From Bacteroidetes bacterium UBA4009 (lineage in GTDB: Bacteria; Bacteroidota; Bacteroidia; NS11-12g; UBA9320), in the NCBI GenBank assembly GCA_002384205.1, contig DGBH01000169.1:11736-19609 (forward strand): a stretch of 7,874 nt of DNA, read 5' to 3'. How positions within the stretch are numbered: position 1 is the stretch's first letter; each line of letters begins with the position of its first letter. The notes under the pieces are model-generated. The model was given only the letters and a program-made list of their open reading frames with translations, was not told the DNA's origin and did not search any database. Positions 1 through 6,159 of the stretch are shown in pieces. Both the position numbers and the translations under genes were made by a program.

Positions 1-166
1 CGGCAATATTGGATGGAATAGACACTCCCGCACGTTGAATCTGAGAAATGATGCCATACTTTTCTTCTTTGGGATACTTCGCTGCTTCTTTGTATATTTC
101 AACAACCAGGTCAATCGCTTCTTCCCAAACTTTTAATTGCCTGAAATTATGATTCGTTCTACTCAT
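1..166 (-). CDS. Four-helix-bundle protein (S23 / 23S rRNA intervening-sequence family), N-terminal part only
   Basis: Reading the minus strand from ATG at 166 gives 55 open codons that run off the left edge of the window; the C-terminal half is missing. The peptide carries the family signature FRQLKVWEEAIDLV near residues 8-21, then PKEEKYG and the strongly conserved RAGVSIPSNIA at the end of the visible part. These match the small (about 120-residue) four-helix-bundle proteins first described as encoded in 23S rRNA intervening sequences and now found as stand-alone genes in many Bacteroidota. The biochemical role is not firmly known; the family is basic and has been linked to RNA binding. 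Here it is not in rRNA but 68 bp downstream of a thiolase gene on the same strand. No Shine-Dalgarno sequence is visible. An ATG 13 bases further upstream meets a stop after two codons, so 166 is the sensible start. Family assignment is confident, function is not. Confidence 0.85.
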   Translation of the reverse strand, partial: MSRTNHNFRQLKVWEEAIDLVVEIYKEAAKYPKEEKYGIISQIQRAGVSIPSNIA

Positions 167-185
167 TATTTTTTCATTGAATTAT

Positions 186-232
186 GATTTTAGATATTTA
201 ACATCGGTTAAAACAGTCCTATATCTTAAATC
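186..232. repeat. Nested inverted repeat in the gap between thiolase and S23-type gene
   Basis: The outer arms 186-197 (GATTTTAGATAT) and 221-232 (ATATCTTAAATC) pair with one mismatch over 12 bp. An inner pair, 197-202 TTTAAC and 207-212 GTTAAA, closes on the four-base loop ATCG. On the minus strand this would form a stem-loop that begins two bases after the thiolase stop codon. No T-tract follows, so it is not a classical intrinsic terminator. Bases 216-232, read on the minus strand (GATTTAAGATATAGGAC), match 15 of 17 positions of the repeat at 1511-1527. Confidence 0.6.
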
Positions 233-234
233 CA

Positions 235-1416
235 CTAAAGCCTTTCATAAATCGCCGCTATTCCTTGACCTCCGCCAATACACGCTGTTACCATGCCATA
301 TTTTTGGTTTCTAAGTTTCATTTCTTCGAGTATTTGTACGGTGAGTTTTGCTCCGGTACAGCCCAATGGATGTCCTAAACTGATTGCTCCACCGTTTACA
401 TTTACAATGGCTGGATTAAGATCTAAACCACGCATAACAGCCAAACTTTGTGAAGCAAATGCCTCATTCAATTCTATTTGATCAATATCATTTAGTGAAA
501 GACCTGCTTTGGACAATGCTTTGGGAATAGCCTCCATAGGACCAATTCCCATGTATCGTGGGTTTACACCAACAGATACTTGACTCACCAACCTAGCTTT
601 AGGCTCTAAGCCTAAATCCTTAACCATTTTCTCACTCATTACCAGCACAAAACTGGCACCGTCACTGGTTTGAGAACTATTGCCGGCAGTTACCGTTCCG
701 TTATTTTTAAAGGCGGGTTTTAACCTTGCCAAAGCCTCTAGCGTGGTATCGGCTCTCGGACCCTCGTCGGTATCTACTATGTAGCTAGAGGTAACACGCT
801 TATTTGTTGCCGGATCGAAATCTACTTGTTCAACTTCAAAAGGTACAATTTGATTTTTAAATTTACCTTCGGCGAGTGCTTTTAAGGCTTTTTGGTGAGA
901 ACCCATTGCAAATGCATCCTGATCTTCGCGACTGATATTATACTTAACTGCAACCTCTTCTGCGGTGAGCCCCATTCCTAAGAAATAATCACCGTGATCT
1001 TTAGCAATATTATAATTAGGCACTGTTTTATAACCTACTGTGGGCACTAAACTCATGCTTTCTGTTCCACCAGCTATAATACAATCGGCGAGTCCTGCTT
1101 TAATTTTTGCTACGGCCATTGCAATGGTTTCTATACCGCTACCGCAATATCTATTAACCGAAACCCCTGGAACCTCCATGGGTAGTTTACTTCGCACCCC
1201 AATCCAGCGGCCCATTTGTAAACCTTGCTCTGCTTCGGGTACTGCATTCCCTACAATTATATCTTCAACTACACTCGGATCAAATCCGGGAGTATGGTCA
1301 ATTAAATGGTTAATTACAGCTGCTCCCAAATCAACTGGGCTGGTAAATCTAAATCCACCTCTTCCTGCTTTCCCGACTGCTGTTCTATATCCGTTTATGA
1401 TGTATGCTTCTGCCAT
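235..1416 (-). CDS. fadA: Acetyl-CoA C-acyltransferase (3-ketoacyl-CoA thiolase), beta-oxidation
   Basis: This 393-residue protein is a full-length class II thiolase. It cleaves 3-ketoacyl-CoA with CoA to acetyl-CoA and a shortened acyl-CoA, the last step of each beta-oxidation turn, in the cytoplasm. All catalytic motifs are visible: the acyl-accepting Cys91 in NRYCGSG, the NEAF motif at 317-320, His349 in GHPLGCTGA, and the second catalytic Cys379 in TACIGGGQG. The N-terminal RTAVGKA is typical. The gene lies 123 bp downstream of the HCDH/ECH fusion on the same strand, the order seen in Bacillus fadN-fadA. I see no TAnnTTTG promoter in that gap, so transcription probably comes from the promoter upstream of the TetR gene. 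The ATG at 1416 is preceded by an A-rich stretch without a Shine-Dalgarno sequence. A biosynthetic acetoacetyl-CoA thiolase is possible from the fold, but the neighbour argues for degradation. Confidence 0.93.
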   Translation of the reverse strand: MAEAYIINGYRTAVGKAGRGGFRFTSPVDLGAAVINHLIDHTPGFDPSVVEDIIVGNAVPEAEQGLQMGRWIGVRSKLPMEVPGVSVNRYCGSGIETIAMAVAKIKAGLADCIIAGGTESMSLVPTVGYKTVPNYNIAKDHGDYFLGMGLTAEEVAVKYNISREDQDAFAMGSHQKALKALAEGKFKNQIVPFEVEQVDFDPATNKRVTSSYIVDTDEGPRADTTLEALARLKPAFKNNGTVTAGNSSQTSDGASFVLVMSEKMVKDLGLEPKARLVSQVSVGVNPRYMGIGPMEAIPKALSKAGLSLNDIDQIELNEAFASQSLAVMRGLDLNPAIVNVNGGAISLGHPLGCTGAKLTVQILEEMKLRNQKYGMVTACIGGGQGIAAIYERL

Positions 1417-1438
1417 TTTTTTTATTTTATGAATGATT

Positions 1439-1541
1439 TAGGATGTATGATATAAGATTTATGACTTCTCTTTTTTCAGCTTTATGTAGGTTTATCTTAT
1501 TCATTTTTCTGTCTTATATCTTATATCCTAGGTCTTATATC
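1439..1541. repeat. Inverted and direct repeat cluster in the fadN-fadA gap
   Basis: Bases 1439-1457 (TAGGATGTATGATATAAGA) and the reverse complement of 1512-1530 (TAGGATATAAGATATAAGA) agree at 17 of 19 positions, giving a long AT-rich inverted repeat with a 54-base loop. GTCTTATATC is also repeated perfectly at 1511-1520 and 1532-1541. The second copy runs into the last two bases of the fadN stop codon (1540-1542). On the minus strand the right part reads as units of GATATAAGA/GATATAAGAC. The element occupies most of the 123-bp gap. It could be an mRNA stem-loop at the 3' end of fadN or a dispersed repeat; no T-tract marks it as a classical terminator. Confidence 0.65.
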
Positions 1542-3927
1542 AGTTTCTGAGTGGTTTCCCCGTTTTTAATATATGCTGTATTCTTTCCAATGTTTTTCGT
1601 TCGCCCAGTAAGCTTAAAAAGGCTTCTCTTTCTAGGTTTAATAGGTATTGCTCGGTCACTTTGGTAGCCTGAGTTAAATCTCCTCCGGCCATAACATAGG
1701 CTAATTTTTTACCTATGAGCATGTCGTGCTGACTAGCATATCCGCTAATTCCAAAGGCTTCTACACCAGAATATAATGCTCCAAGTGCCGTTCTGCCTAG
1801 CACCAAAATATCATCTCGTTGTGGTTTTTGAACGTATCCATCGTGGTGCAGTTCAAGTACCTTTCTTTTGGCTTCCGTAATAACACGACCGCCATTTACA
1901 ACCACTTCATCCTTATCGTGATGCATCACCCCGATTTCAAAAGCCTCGTGTCCTGAGGTAGCCACTTTTGCAGTTGCAATAGTTTGAAAACGCTCAATTA
2001 AGGTAGGTAACTGTGGGTCACCTGCATAGAAACTATCGCTTGTACGGACCACAAATTCTTTCGTTCCGCCACCGCCAGGTATAAGTCCTGCACCAGCTTC
2101 CACTAATCCAATATAAGTTTCAGCTGCAGCAATCGCTGAATCGGCGTGTAATGTCATTTCACATCCACCTCCCAAGGTTAGTCCGTGAGGAGCCACGACC
2201 ACAGGAATACTGCTGTATCTTAGGCGCATAACGGTATTTTGAAAATATTTAATGGCCATGTTTAGCTCATCAAACTCCTGCTCTATGGCCAACATAAGCA
2301 TCATTGCTAAGTTAGCGCCCGCTGAGAAGTTGGGTGCATCATTGCCAATAACCAAACCTTTCCATCCTTGTGTTTCTGCAATGTCAATGGACTTATTAAT
2401 AGCTGCTAGCGTACCGCTTCCTATGGCATTCATTTTTGAATGAAACTCTAAACATAAAACACCATCACCTATATCGTGCAAGGTCGCCTCTTTGTTGGTA
2501 TAAACTGGCTCAGGCGTTCTGAAGTTATCTAATACAATAAACGCTTCAGTACCTGGAATTACCTCATATTCTCCCTTAAGAATATTATAGTATTTGCGTT
2601 TCCCATATTCTGATTTGTAAAACGTGGTGTTCCCTTTTGATTTGAAATCTAAAATCCATTGTGGAACTAAATATCCAGCCTTTTCTATGTTGGCTAATAC
2701 TTTATCAAAGCCAATTAAATCCCAAGTCTCAAAAGGTCCCACTTCCCAACCAAATCCAGCACGAAGTGCATCATCTATTTGGTATAAATTATCTGCTATT
2801 TCCGGAATACGATTAGCCGAATAAGCGGCAATAGCTGTAATTATATCGTGATAAAAATCAGCAGCAGGATCACCCCCGCTGTATAATATTCCTAGTTTAC
2901 TGCTTAGCCTGTTGGCTCCTCTTGCTTTCCCTATACTATCAAATCGAGGCTTGTCTTGAGCACTGTATTCTAGCGTCGTTAGATTAAGTGATTCGATTAC
3001 GGTATTACCATCCGCATCTTTCCCTTTCTTATAAAACCCTTGGCCTGTTTTGTCTCCAAGCCAATTATTCTCCAACATTTTTTCTAAAAACGAAGGAATG
3101 GTAAACCATTCTTTCATTTCGTCAGCAGGACAGTTTTGTCCTACACCGTTTGCTACCTTAACTAAAGTATCCAAGCCAACCAGATCAGATGTTCTAAACG
3201 TTGCAGACTTGGGTCTACCTGAAACAGGACCTGTAACACTGTCAATCGCTTCGATGCTTAGACCATGTTTAACCATCATTTTAAAGATTGCCATGATACT
3301 AAAAACCCCAATTCTATTGGCGATAAATGCCGGTGTGTCCTTTGCCTTTACCGTAGTTTTACCTAGAAAAAGGTCACCGTAATGCAAGAAGAAGTCTACT
3401 ACCTCAGGCTTGGTTTTGGACGAAGGGATAATTTCTAGAAGCTTAAGATAACGAGGCGGATTGAAAAAGTGTGTACCACAGAAATGTGCCGCAAAATCTT
3501 CACTTCTACCAGTCAACATCATCTCTATAGGTATACCTGAAGTGTTGGAGGTAATTAAGGTACCTGGTTTACGGTATTCCTCTACTTTATTAAAAAGATC
3601 TATTTTAAGATCTAGTCTTTCGATGATTACCTCTATCACCCAGTCGCAGTCTTTTATCTTATGCAGGTCGTCATCCAAGTTTCCAGTTTTTATTCGCTTT
3701 GCAAAATCCTTACTATAAATGGGACTTGGGTTACTTTTTAATGACGACAATAAAGCAGCTTGTGCCACTTTAGCATCTTGGCCGGCTTCACTTTCCTTTG
3801 AATTGGGAAAGTTTTTAAGGTCTAGTAGGAGCACATCCAAACCAATATTAGCAAAGTGGCATGCTATACGGCTACCCATAACTCCTGAGCCTAGTACGGC
3901 TATTTTTCTTATTTTTCTCGTATCCAT
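1540..3927 (-). CDS. fadN: Bifunctional 3-hydroxyacyl-CoA dehydrogenase / enoyl-CoA hydratase (FadN-type fusion)
   Basis: This 795-residue protein performs the two middle steps of beta-oxidation: hydration of trans-2-enoyl-CoA and NAD-dependent oxidation of 3-hydroxyacyl-CoA. The dehydrogenase comes first. The Rossmann motif GSGVMG spans 13-18 with acidic Asp36 at the end of strand 2; SNTS is at 127-130; the catalytic pair is His153 (THFFNPP) and Glu165; Asn204 lies in FIANRIG. HCDH C-terminal domains cover roughly 195-300 and 370-430. The crotonase part is at about 480-680, with oxyanion segment FSAGANL near 534-540 and LGGGCE with Glu590. Glu610 in IGLVEAGAG occupies the place of the second catalytic Glu of FadB. 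This HCDH-then-hydratase order, and GANL instead of GADI, match the Bacillus FadN type (about 790 residues) rather than FadB/FadJ, where the hydratase is N-terminal. The ATG overlaps the regulator's stop as TAATG, so translation is probably coupled. The thiolase acting on its product is downstream. Confidence 0.93.
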   Translation of the reverse strand: MDTRKIRKIAVLGSGVMGSRIACHFANIGLDVLLLDLKNFPNSKESEAGQDAKVAQAALLSSLKSNPSPIYSKDFAKRIKTGNLDDDLHKIKDCDWVIEVIIERLDLKIDLFNKVEEYRKPGTLITSNTSGIPIEMMLTGRSEDFAAHFCGTHFFNPPRYLKLLEIIPSSKTKPEVVDFFLHYGDLFLGKTTVKAKDTPAFIANRIGVFSIMAIFKMMVKHGLSIEAIDSVTGPVSGRPKSATFRTSDLVGLDTLVKVANGVGQNCPADEMKEWFTIPSFLEKMLENNWLGDKTGQGFYKKGKDADGNTVIESLNLTTLEYSAQDKPRFDSIGKARGANRLSSKLGILYSGGDPAADFYHDIITAIAAYSANRIPEIADNLYQIDDALRAGFGWEVGPFETWDLIGFDKVLANIEKAGYLVPQWILDFKSKGNTTFYKSEYGKRKYYNILKGEYEVIPGTEAFIVLDNFRTPEPVYTNKEATLHDIGDGVLCLEFHSKMNAIGSGTLAAINKSIDIAETQGWKGLVIGNDAPNFSAGANLAMMLMLAIEQEFDELNMAIKYFQNTVMRLRYSSIPVVVAPHGLTLGGGCEMTLHADSAIAAAETYIGLVEAGAGLIPGGGGTKEFVVRTSDSFYAGDPQLPTLIERFQTIATAKVATSGHEAFEIGVMHHDKDEVVVNGGRVITEAKRKVLELHHDGYVQKPQRDDILVLGRTALGALYSGVEAFGISGYASQHDMLIGKKLAYVMAGGDLTQATKVTEQYLLNLEREAFLSLLGERKTLERIQHILKTGKPLRN

Positions 3928-4511
3928 TATTTGTATACTTTTTGTCTTTCTAATTCTTTGTATTCCTTTAGCAATCGCTCATTGGTTCGCTGAAGATAGT
4001 TTACATCATCCAATAATTTCATCATCAAAACAGACCCTTCTATCTCTGCCACAATAAATTCAGCTTTTTCTTTAGCATCTGCCTCATCGAGCACAAATGA
4101 ATACAAGTATTTCATTGTATTTATCCATTCTTGAAAGAAGCTTTTAATAACCTGAGTAAATGCAGGAACGCTATTTTTGGTTTCTAAACCAATATTAACC
4201 AAGAAATCTCCACCCTCTTCAAAAACAAATATCTCTTCTGCACGCTTGGCTAATTCGTTTAGCCTTTGGTATGGTTGGAGTGTTTCATCAAAAGCTTTAT
4301 TAAACACCTTAGAAACATAATGGTCTCTGAGCGCATTTAATACTTCAAGCATAAGCGATTCTTTGCTTTCTATGTAATGATACATACTGCCTTTTTGCAA
4401 GCCATTTGCTTTAGCCAGATCATTCATAGACGTGCCATTATACCCCATTGTTTTAAATACAGACAAGGAATTCCGGAGTAACGTTTTACGATCTAACTTT
4501 GGTTTTGCCAT
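3927..4511 (-). CDS. TetR/AcrR-family transcriptional regulator of the fad operon
   Basis: The protein has 194 residues from the ATG at 4511, a normal length for TetR repressors. The N-terminal helix-turn-helix is clear: TSMNDLAKANGLQKGSMYHY at 27-46, followed by ESKESLM, with the GSMYHYI recognition-helix region typical of the family. The rest is a helical, poorly conserved ligand domain. An upstream in-frame TTG at 4526 would add five residues (MKNKL). I reject it because those bases form the last part of a consensus -7 element (4524-4531), so they would not be in the transcript. The stop overlaps the fadN start by one base (TAATG). The palindrome at 4549-4564 is a likely binding site, giving autorepression. 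By analogy with TetR-type FadR regulators the inducer may be a long-chain acyl-CoA, but nothing in the sequence shows the ligand. Confidence 0.9.
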   Translation of the reverse strand: MAKPKLDRKTLLRNSLSVFKTMGYNGTSMNDLAKANGLQKGSMYHYIESKESLMLEVLNALRDHYVSKVFNKAFDETLQPYQRLNELAKRAEEIFVFEEGGDFLVNIGLETKNSVPAFTQVIKSFFQEWINTMKYLYSFVLDEADAKEKAEFIVAEIEGSVLMMKLLDDVNYLQRTNERLLKEYKELERQKVYK

Positions 4512-4523
4512 TAATTTATTTTT

Positions 4524-4555
4524 CAAACATAATATTATTATTTTTATTTACCAAA
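4524..4555 (-). promoter_or_regulatory. Flavobacterial-type promoter for the tetR-fadN-fadA operon
   Basis: On the minus strand TATGTTTG (4531 down to 4524) matches the Bacteroidota -7 consensus TAnnTTTG exactly. TTTG (4555 down to 4552) stands 20 bases upstream as the -33 element. The spacer is almost pure A/T. Transcription would begin just after 4524, leaving a leader of roughly ten bases before the ATG at 4511. This is a consensus match only; no transcript data support it. Confidence 0.7.
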
Positions 4556-4564
4556 CGGTTGGTA
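4549..4564. promoter_or_regulatory. Palindromic operator candidate for the TetR regulator
   Basis: TACCAAACGGTTGGTA has perfect six-base arms (TACCAA/TTGGTA) around a central ACGG whose middle CG is also symmetric, so 14 of 16 positions are palindromic. Size, position and the ACC...GGT arms resemble known TetR-family operators. It covers the -33 element (4552-4555) of the operon promoter, so a bound dimer would block RNA polymerase. Confidence 0.7.
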
Positions 4565-4610
4565 GATTATTTTTTTTACCTTGCCAGGCGCACGACTTTT
4601 AATGTATAGG

Positions 4611-4766
4611 CGCTAGGATAGCTTTTTGAATAGTTCAAAAATCATATGTTACCAAAGATCTTTACTGCATTTTGAGCATATTCAACTACTCCCAGCAAAA
4701 AGATCCTCAATAGTCCTTCGTTTTGTGAATTAACCCATATTCTTATTCTAATAGTTGATCCTAGCG
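4611..4766. repeat. Widely spaced 9-bp inverted repeat upstream of metK
   Basis: CGCTAGGAT at 4611-4619 is exactly inverted as ATCCTAGCG at 4758-4766, enclosing 138 bases. Next to or overlapping these arms is a direct repeat, CGACTTTTAAT at 4593-4603 and CGACTTTAAAT at 4765-4775 (10 of 11 identical). It could be chance in an AT-rich region, a remnant of a small insertion, or paired regulatory sites. No coding capacity lies inside. Confidence 0.4.
4623..4641. repeat. Perfect 8-bp hairpin/dyad in the divergent region
   Basis: TTTTTGAA (4623-4630) and TTCAAAAA (4634-4641) are exact reverse complements around the triplet TAG. Both flanking genes start here rather than end here, so a terminator role is unlikely. 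A protein-binding dyad or a structural remnant is more plausible. Only two of the eight pairs are G-C. Confidence 0.5.
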
Positions 4767-4792
4767 ACTTTAAATAATTAAGTCAGTATGAT

Positions 4793-4800
4793 TACATTTG
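4793..4800 (+). promoter_or_regulatory. -7 element of the metK(-glmS) promoter
   Basis: TACATTTG fits the Bacteroidota TAnnTTTG consensus exactly and ends 27 bases before the metK ATG, which would give a leader of a little over 20 bases. I find no TTG or TTTG at the usual spacing upstream; the nearest TTG (4755-4757) is 35 bases away. The -33 half is therefore weak or replaced by an activator site. Confidence 0.6.
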
Positions 4801-4827
4801 CAGTATTAAAAAATAGACAAAACACTT

Positions 4828-6087
4828 ATGGCATATTTCTTCACTTCAGAGTCCGTTTCAGAAGGACATCCAGATAAAGTAGCAGACCAAATATCTGATG
4901 CGCTTATAGATCACTTTTTAGCATTTGATCCCAGCAGTAAAGTAGCGTGCGAAACTTTAGTAACTACTGGTCAAGTTGTATTAGCTGGAGAGGTAAAATC
5001 CAATACGTATTTAGATGTTCAAAAAATAGCACGCGAAACCATCAATAAAATTGGTTACACCAAAAGTGAGTACATGTTTGATGGCAACTCTTGTGGTGTA
5101 TTTAGTGCCATACACGAGCAGTCGCCGGACATTAATCAAGGTGTAGAGCGTAAAAACCCGGAAGAACAAGGAGCTGGAGATCAAGGAATGATGTTTGGGT
5201 ATGCTACCAACGAAACAGAGAGCTTCATGCCACTTCCGCTTGAGCTTAGCCATATATTACTAAAGGAACTTGCAGAGCTTAGACGCGAAAACAATGAAAT
5301 CACATACTTAAGACCAGATAGTAAGTCTCAAGTAACCATAAAGTACGACGATAATAATAAACCAATAGCTATTGACTCTATTGTTATCTCAACGCAACAC
5401 GACGATTTTGACTCAGAAGAAGTAATGCTTGCTAAAATTAAAGCCGACGTTATTTCTATATTAATCCCAAGAGTAAAAGCTTTATTACCAGCTGAAACCC
5501 AATCACTTTTTACCAATGAGATTACGTATCACGTTAATCCAACTGGCATATTTGTTATAGGTGGACCACACGGAGACACAGGATTAACTGGACGTAAGAT
5601 TATAGTTGACACGTACGGCGGAAAAGGTGCACATGGTGGGGGCGCATTCTCTGGTAAAGATCCGAGCAAAGTAGATAGAAGCGCAGCTTATGCGACGAGA
5701 CACATTGCCAAAAACTTAGTAGCTGCAGGAGTTGCAGATGAAGTTTTAGTGCAGGTAGCCTACGCAATTGGAGTTGCCAAACCAATGGGATTGTATGTGA
5801 ACACCTATGGAACATCTAAAGTAACTATGACCGATGGCGAAATTGCTGAAGTTTTATTGACCATGCCTAAGTTTGACATGAGACCTTACTTTATTGAACA
5901 ACGATTCAATTTACGTACTCCAATATACTCAGAAACTGCGGCTTATGGCCACATGGGACGAACAACTGAGACGGTAACTAAGACCTTTACAGATGGTGGT
6001 GGAAACATCAAAAAAGTGGAAGTTAAACTTTTCCCTTGGGAAGAATTAAATGTAGTGACAGATTTAAAAGCAACATTTAATCTTTAA
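4828..6087 (+). CDS. metK: S-adenosylmethionine synthetase (methionine adenosyltransferase)
   Basis: This cytoplasmic enzyme makes S-adenosylmethionine from methionine and ATP, releasing phosphate and pyrophosphate. SAM is the main methyl donor. The 419-residue protein carries all family signatures: [15 protein letters not shown] near the N-terminus with His14, Asp16 and Lys17 at the triphosphate site; [15 protein letters not shown] from 115; [20 protein letters not shown] from 245; and the glycine-rich loop [19 protein letters not shown] at 270-288 with catalytic Lys and Asp residues. It is some 35 residues longer than the E. coli enzyme (384), as is common in Bacteroidota. The extra length is probably in the charged middle segment (about 150-205), which I infer rather than align. 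The ATG at 4828 starts the conserved [17 protein letters not shown], so the start is secure. glmS follows 72 bp downstream on the same strand. Confidence 0.97.
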   Translation: MAYFFTSESVSEGHPDKVADQISDALIDHFLAFDPSSKVACETLVTTGQVVLAGEVKSNTYLDVQKIARETINKIGYTKSEYMFDGNSCGVFSAIHEQSPDINQGVERKNPEEQGAGDQGMMFGYATNETESFMPLPLELSHILLKELAELRRENNEITYLRPDSKSQVTIKYDDNNKPIAIDSIVISTQHDDFDSEEVMLAKIKADVISILIPRVKALLPAETQSLFTNEITYHVNPTGIFVIGGPHGDTGLTGRKIIVDTYGGKGAHGGGAFSGKDPSKVDRSAAYATRHIAKNLVAAGVADEVLVQVAYAIGVAKPMGLYVNTYGTSKVTMTDGEIAEVLLTMPKFDMRPYFIEQRFNLRTPIYSETAAYGHMGRTTETVTKTFTDGGGNIKKVEVKLFPWEELNVVTDLKATFNL

Positions 6088-6159
6088 TTTTACTTAATTA
6101 CCGCTGAGCAGATATTAGAAAATATTCACTGAAAAAGAACTTAAATAACACCTAAACAA

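Larger units (their letters stand above)
4512..4827. other. Divergent intergenic control region between the fad operon and metK
   Basis: This is 316 bp without a credible gene. From left to right it holds the fad-operon promoter and operator (4524-4564), a 9-bp inverted repeat with arms at 4611-4619 and 4758-4766, a hairpin at 4623-4641, a perfect palindrome AAAGATCTTT at 4654-4663, and the metK -7 element at 4793-4800. The middle part (about 4665-4755) shows nothing I can name. I see no tRNA and no SAM riboswitch consensus. Confidence 0.7.

Noticed and set aside
186..232. Intrinsic terminator after fadA
   Set aside because: The stem is AT-rich and is not followed by a T-tract on the minus strand, so it is listed as a repeat instead.
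1417..1539. Separate promoter for fadA
   Set aside because: No TAnnTTTG match is present on the minus strand; the gap is mainly repeat sequence.
1540..3927. Possible inactivating change in the crotonase domain because GANL replaces GADI
   Set aside because: Both catalytic-position glutamates (590 and 610) are present and GANL is, to my knowledge, usual in the FadN-type subfamily, so the hydratase is probably active.
293..4057. Several plus-strand open frames of 62-130 codons (for example 1040-1432, 3050-3382, 3719-4057)
   Set aside because: They lie entirely or mostly antisense to the thiolase, the HCDH/ECH fusion and the regulator, show no recognisable protein motifs, and are explained as shadows of genes with clear catalytic residues.
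4565..4827. SAM riboswitch upstream of metK
   Set aside because: I could not find the conserved core of SAM-I or SAM-II type elements, and the likely leader is too short.
6088..6159. glmS ribozyme upstream of glmS
   Set aside because: The 72-bp gap is too short and lacks the ribozyme core; the element is mainly known from Gram-positive bacteria.
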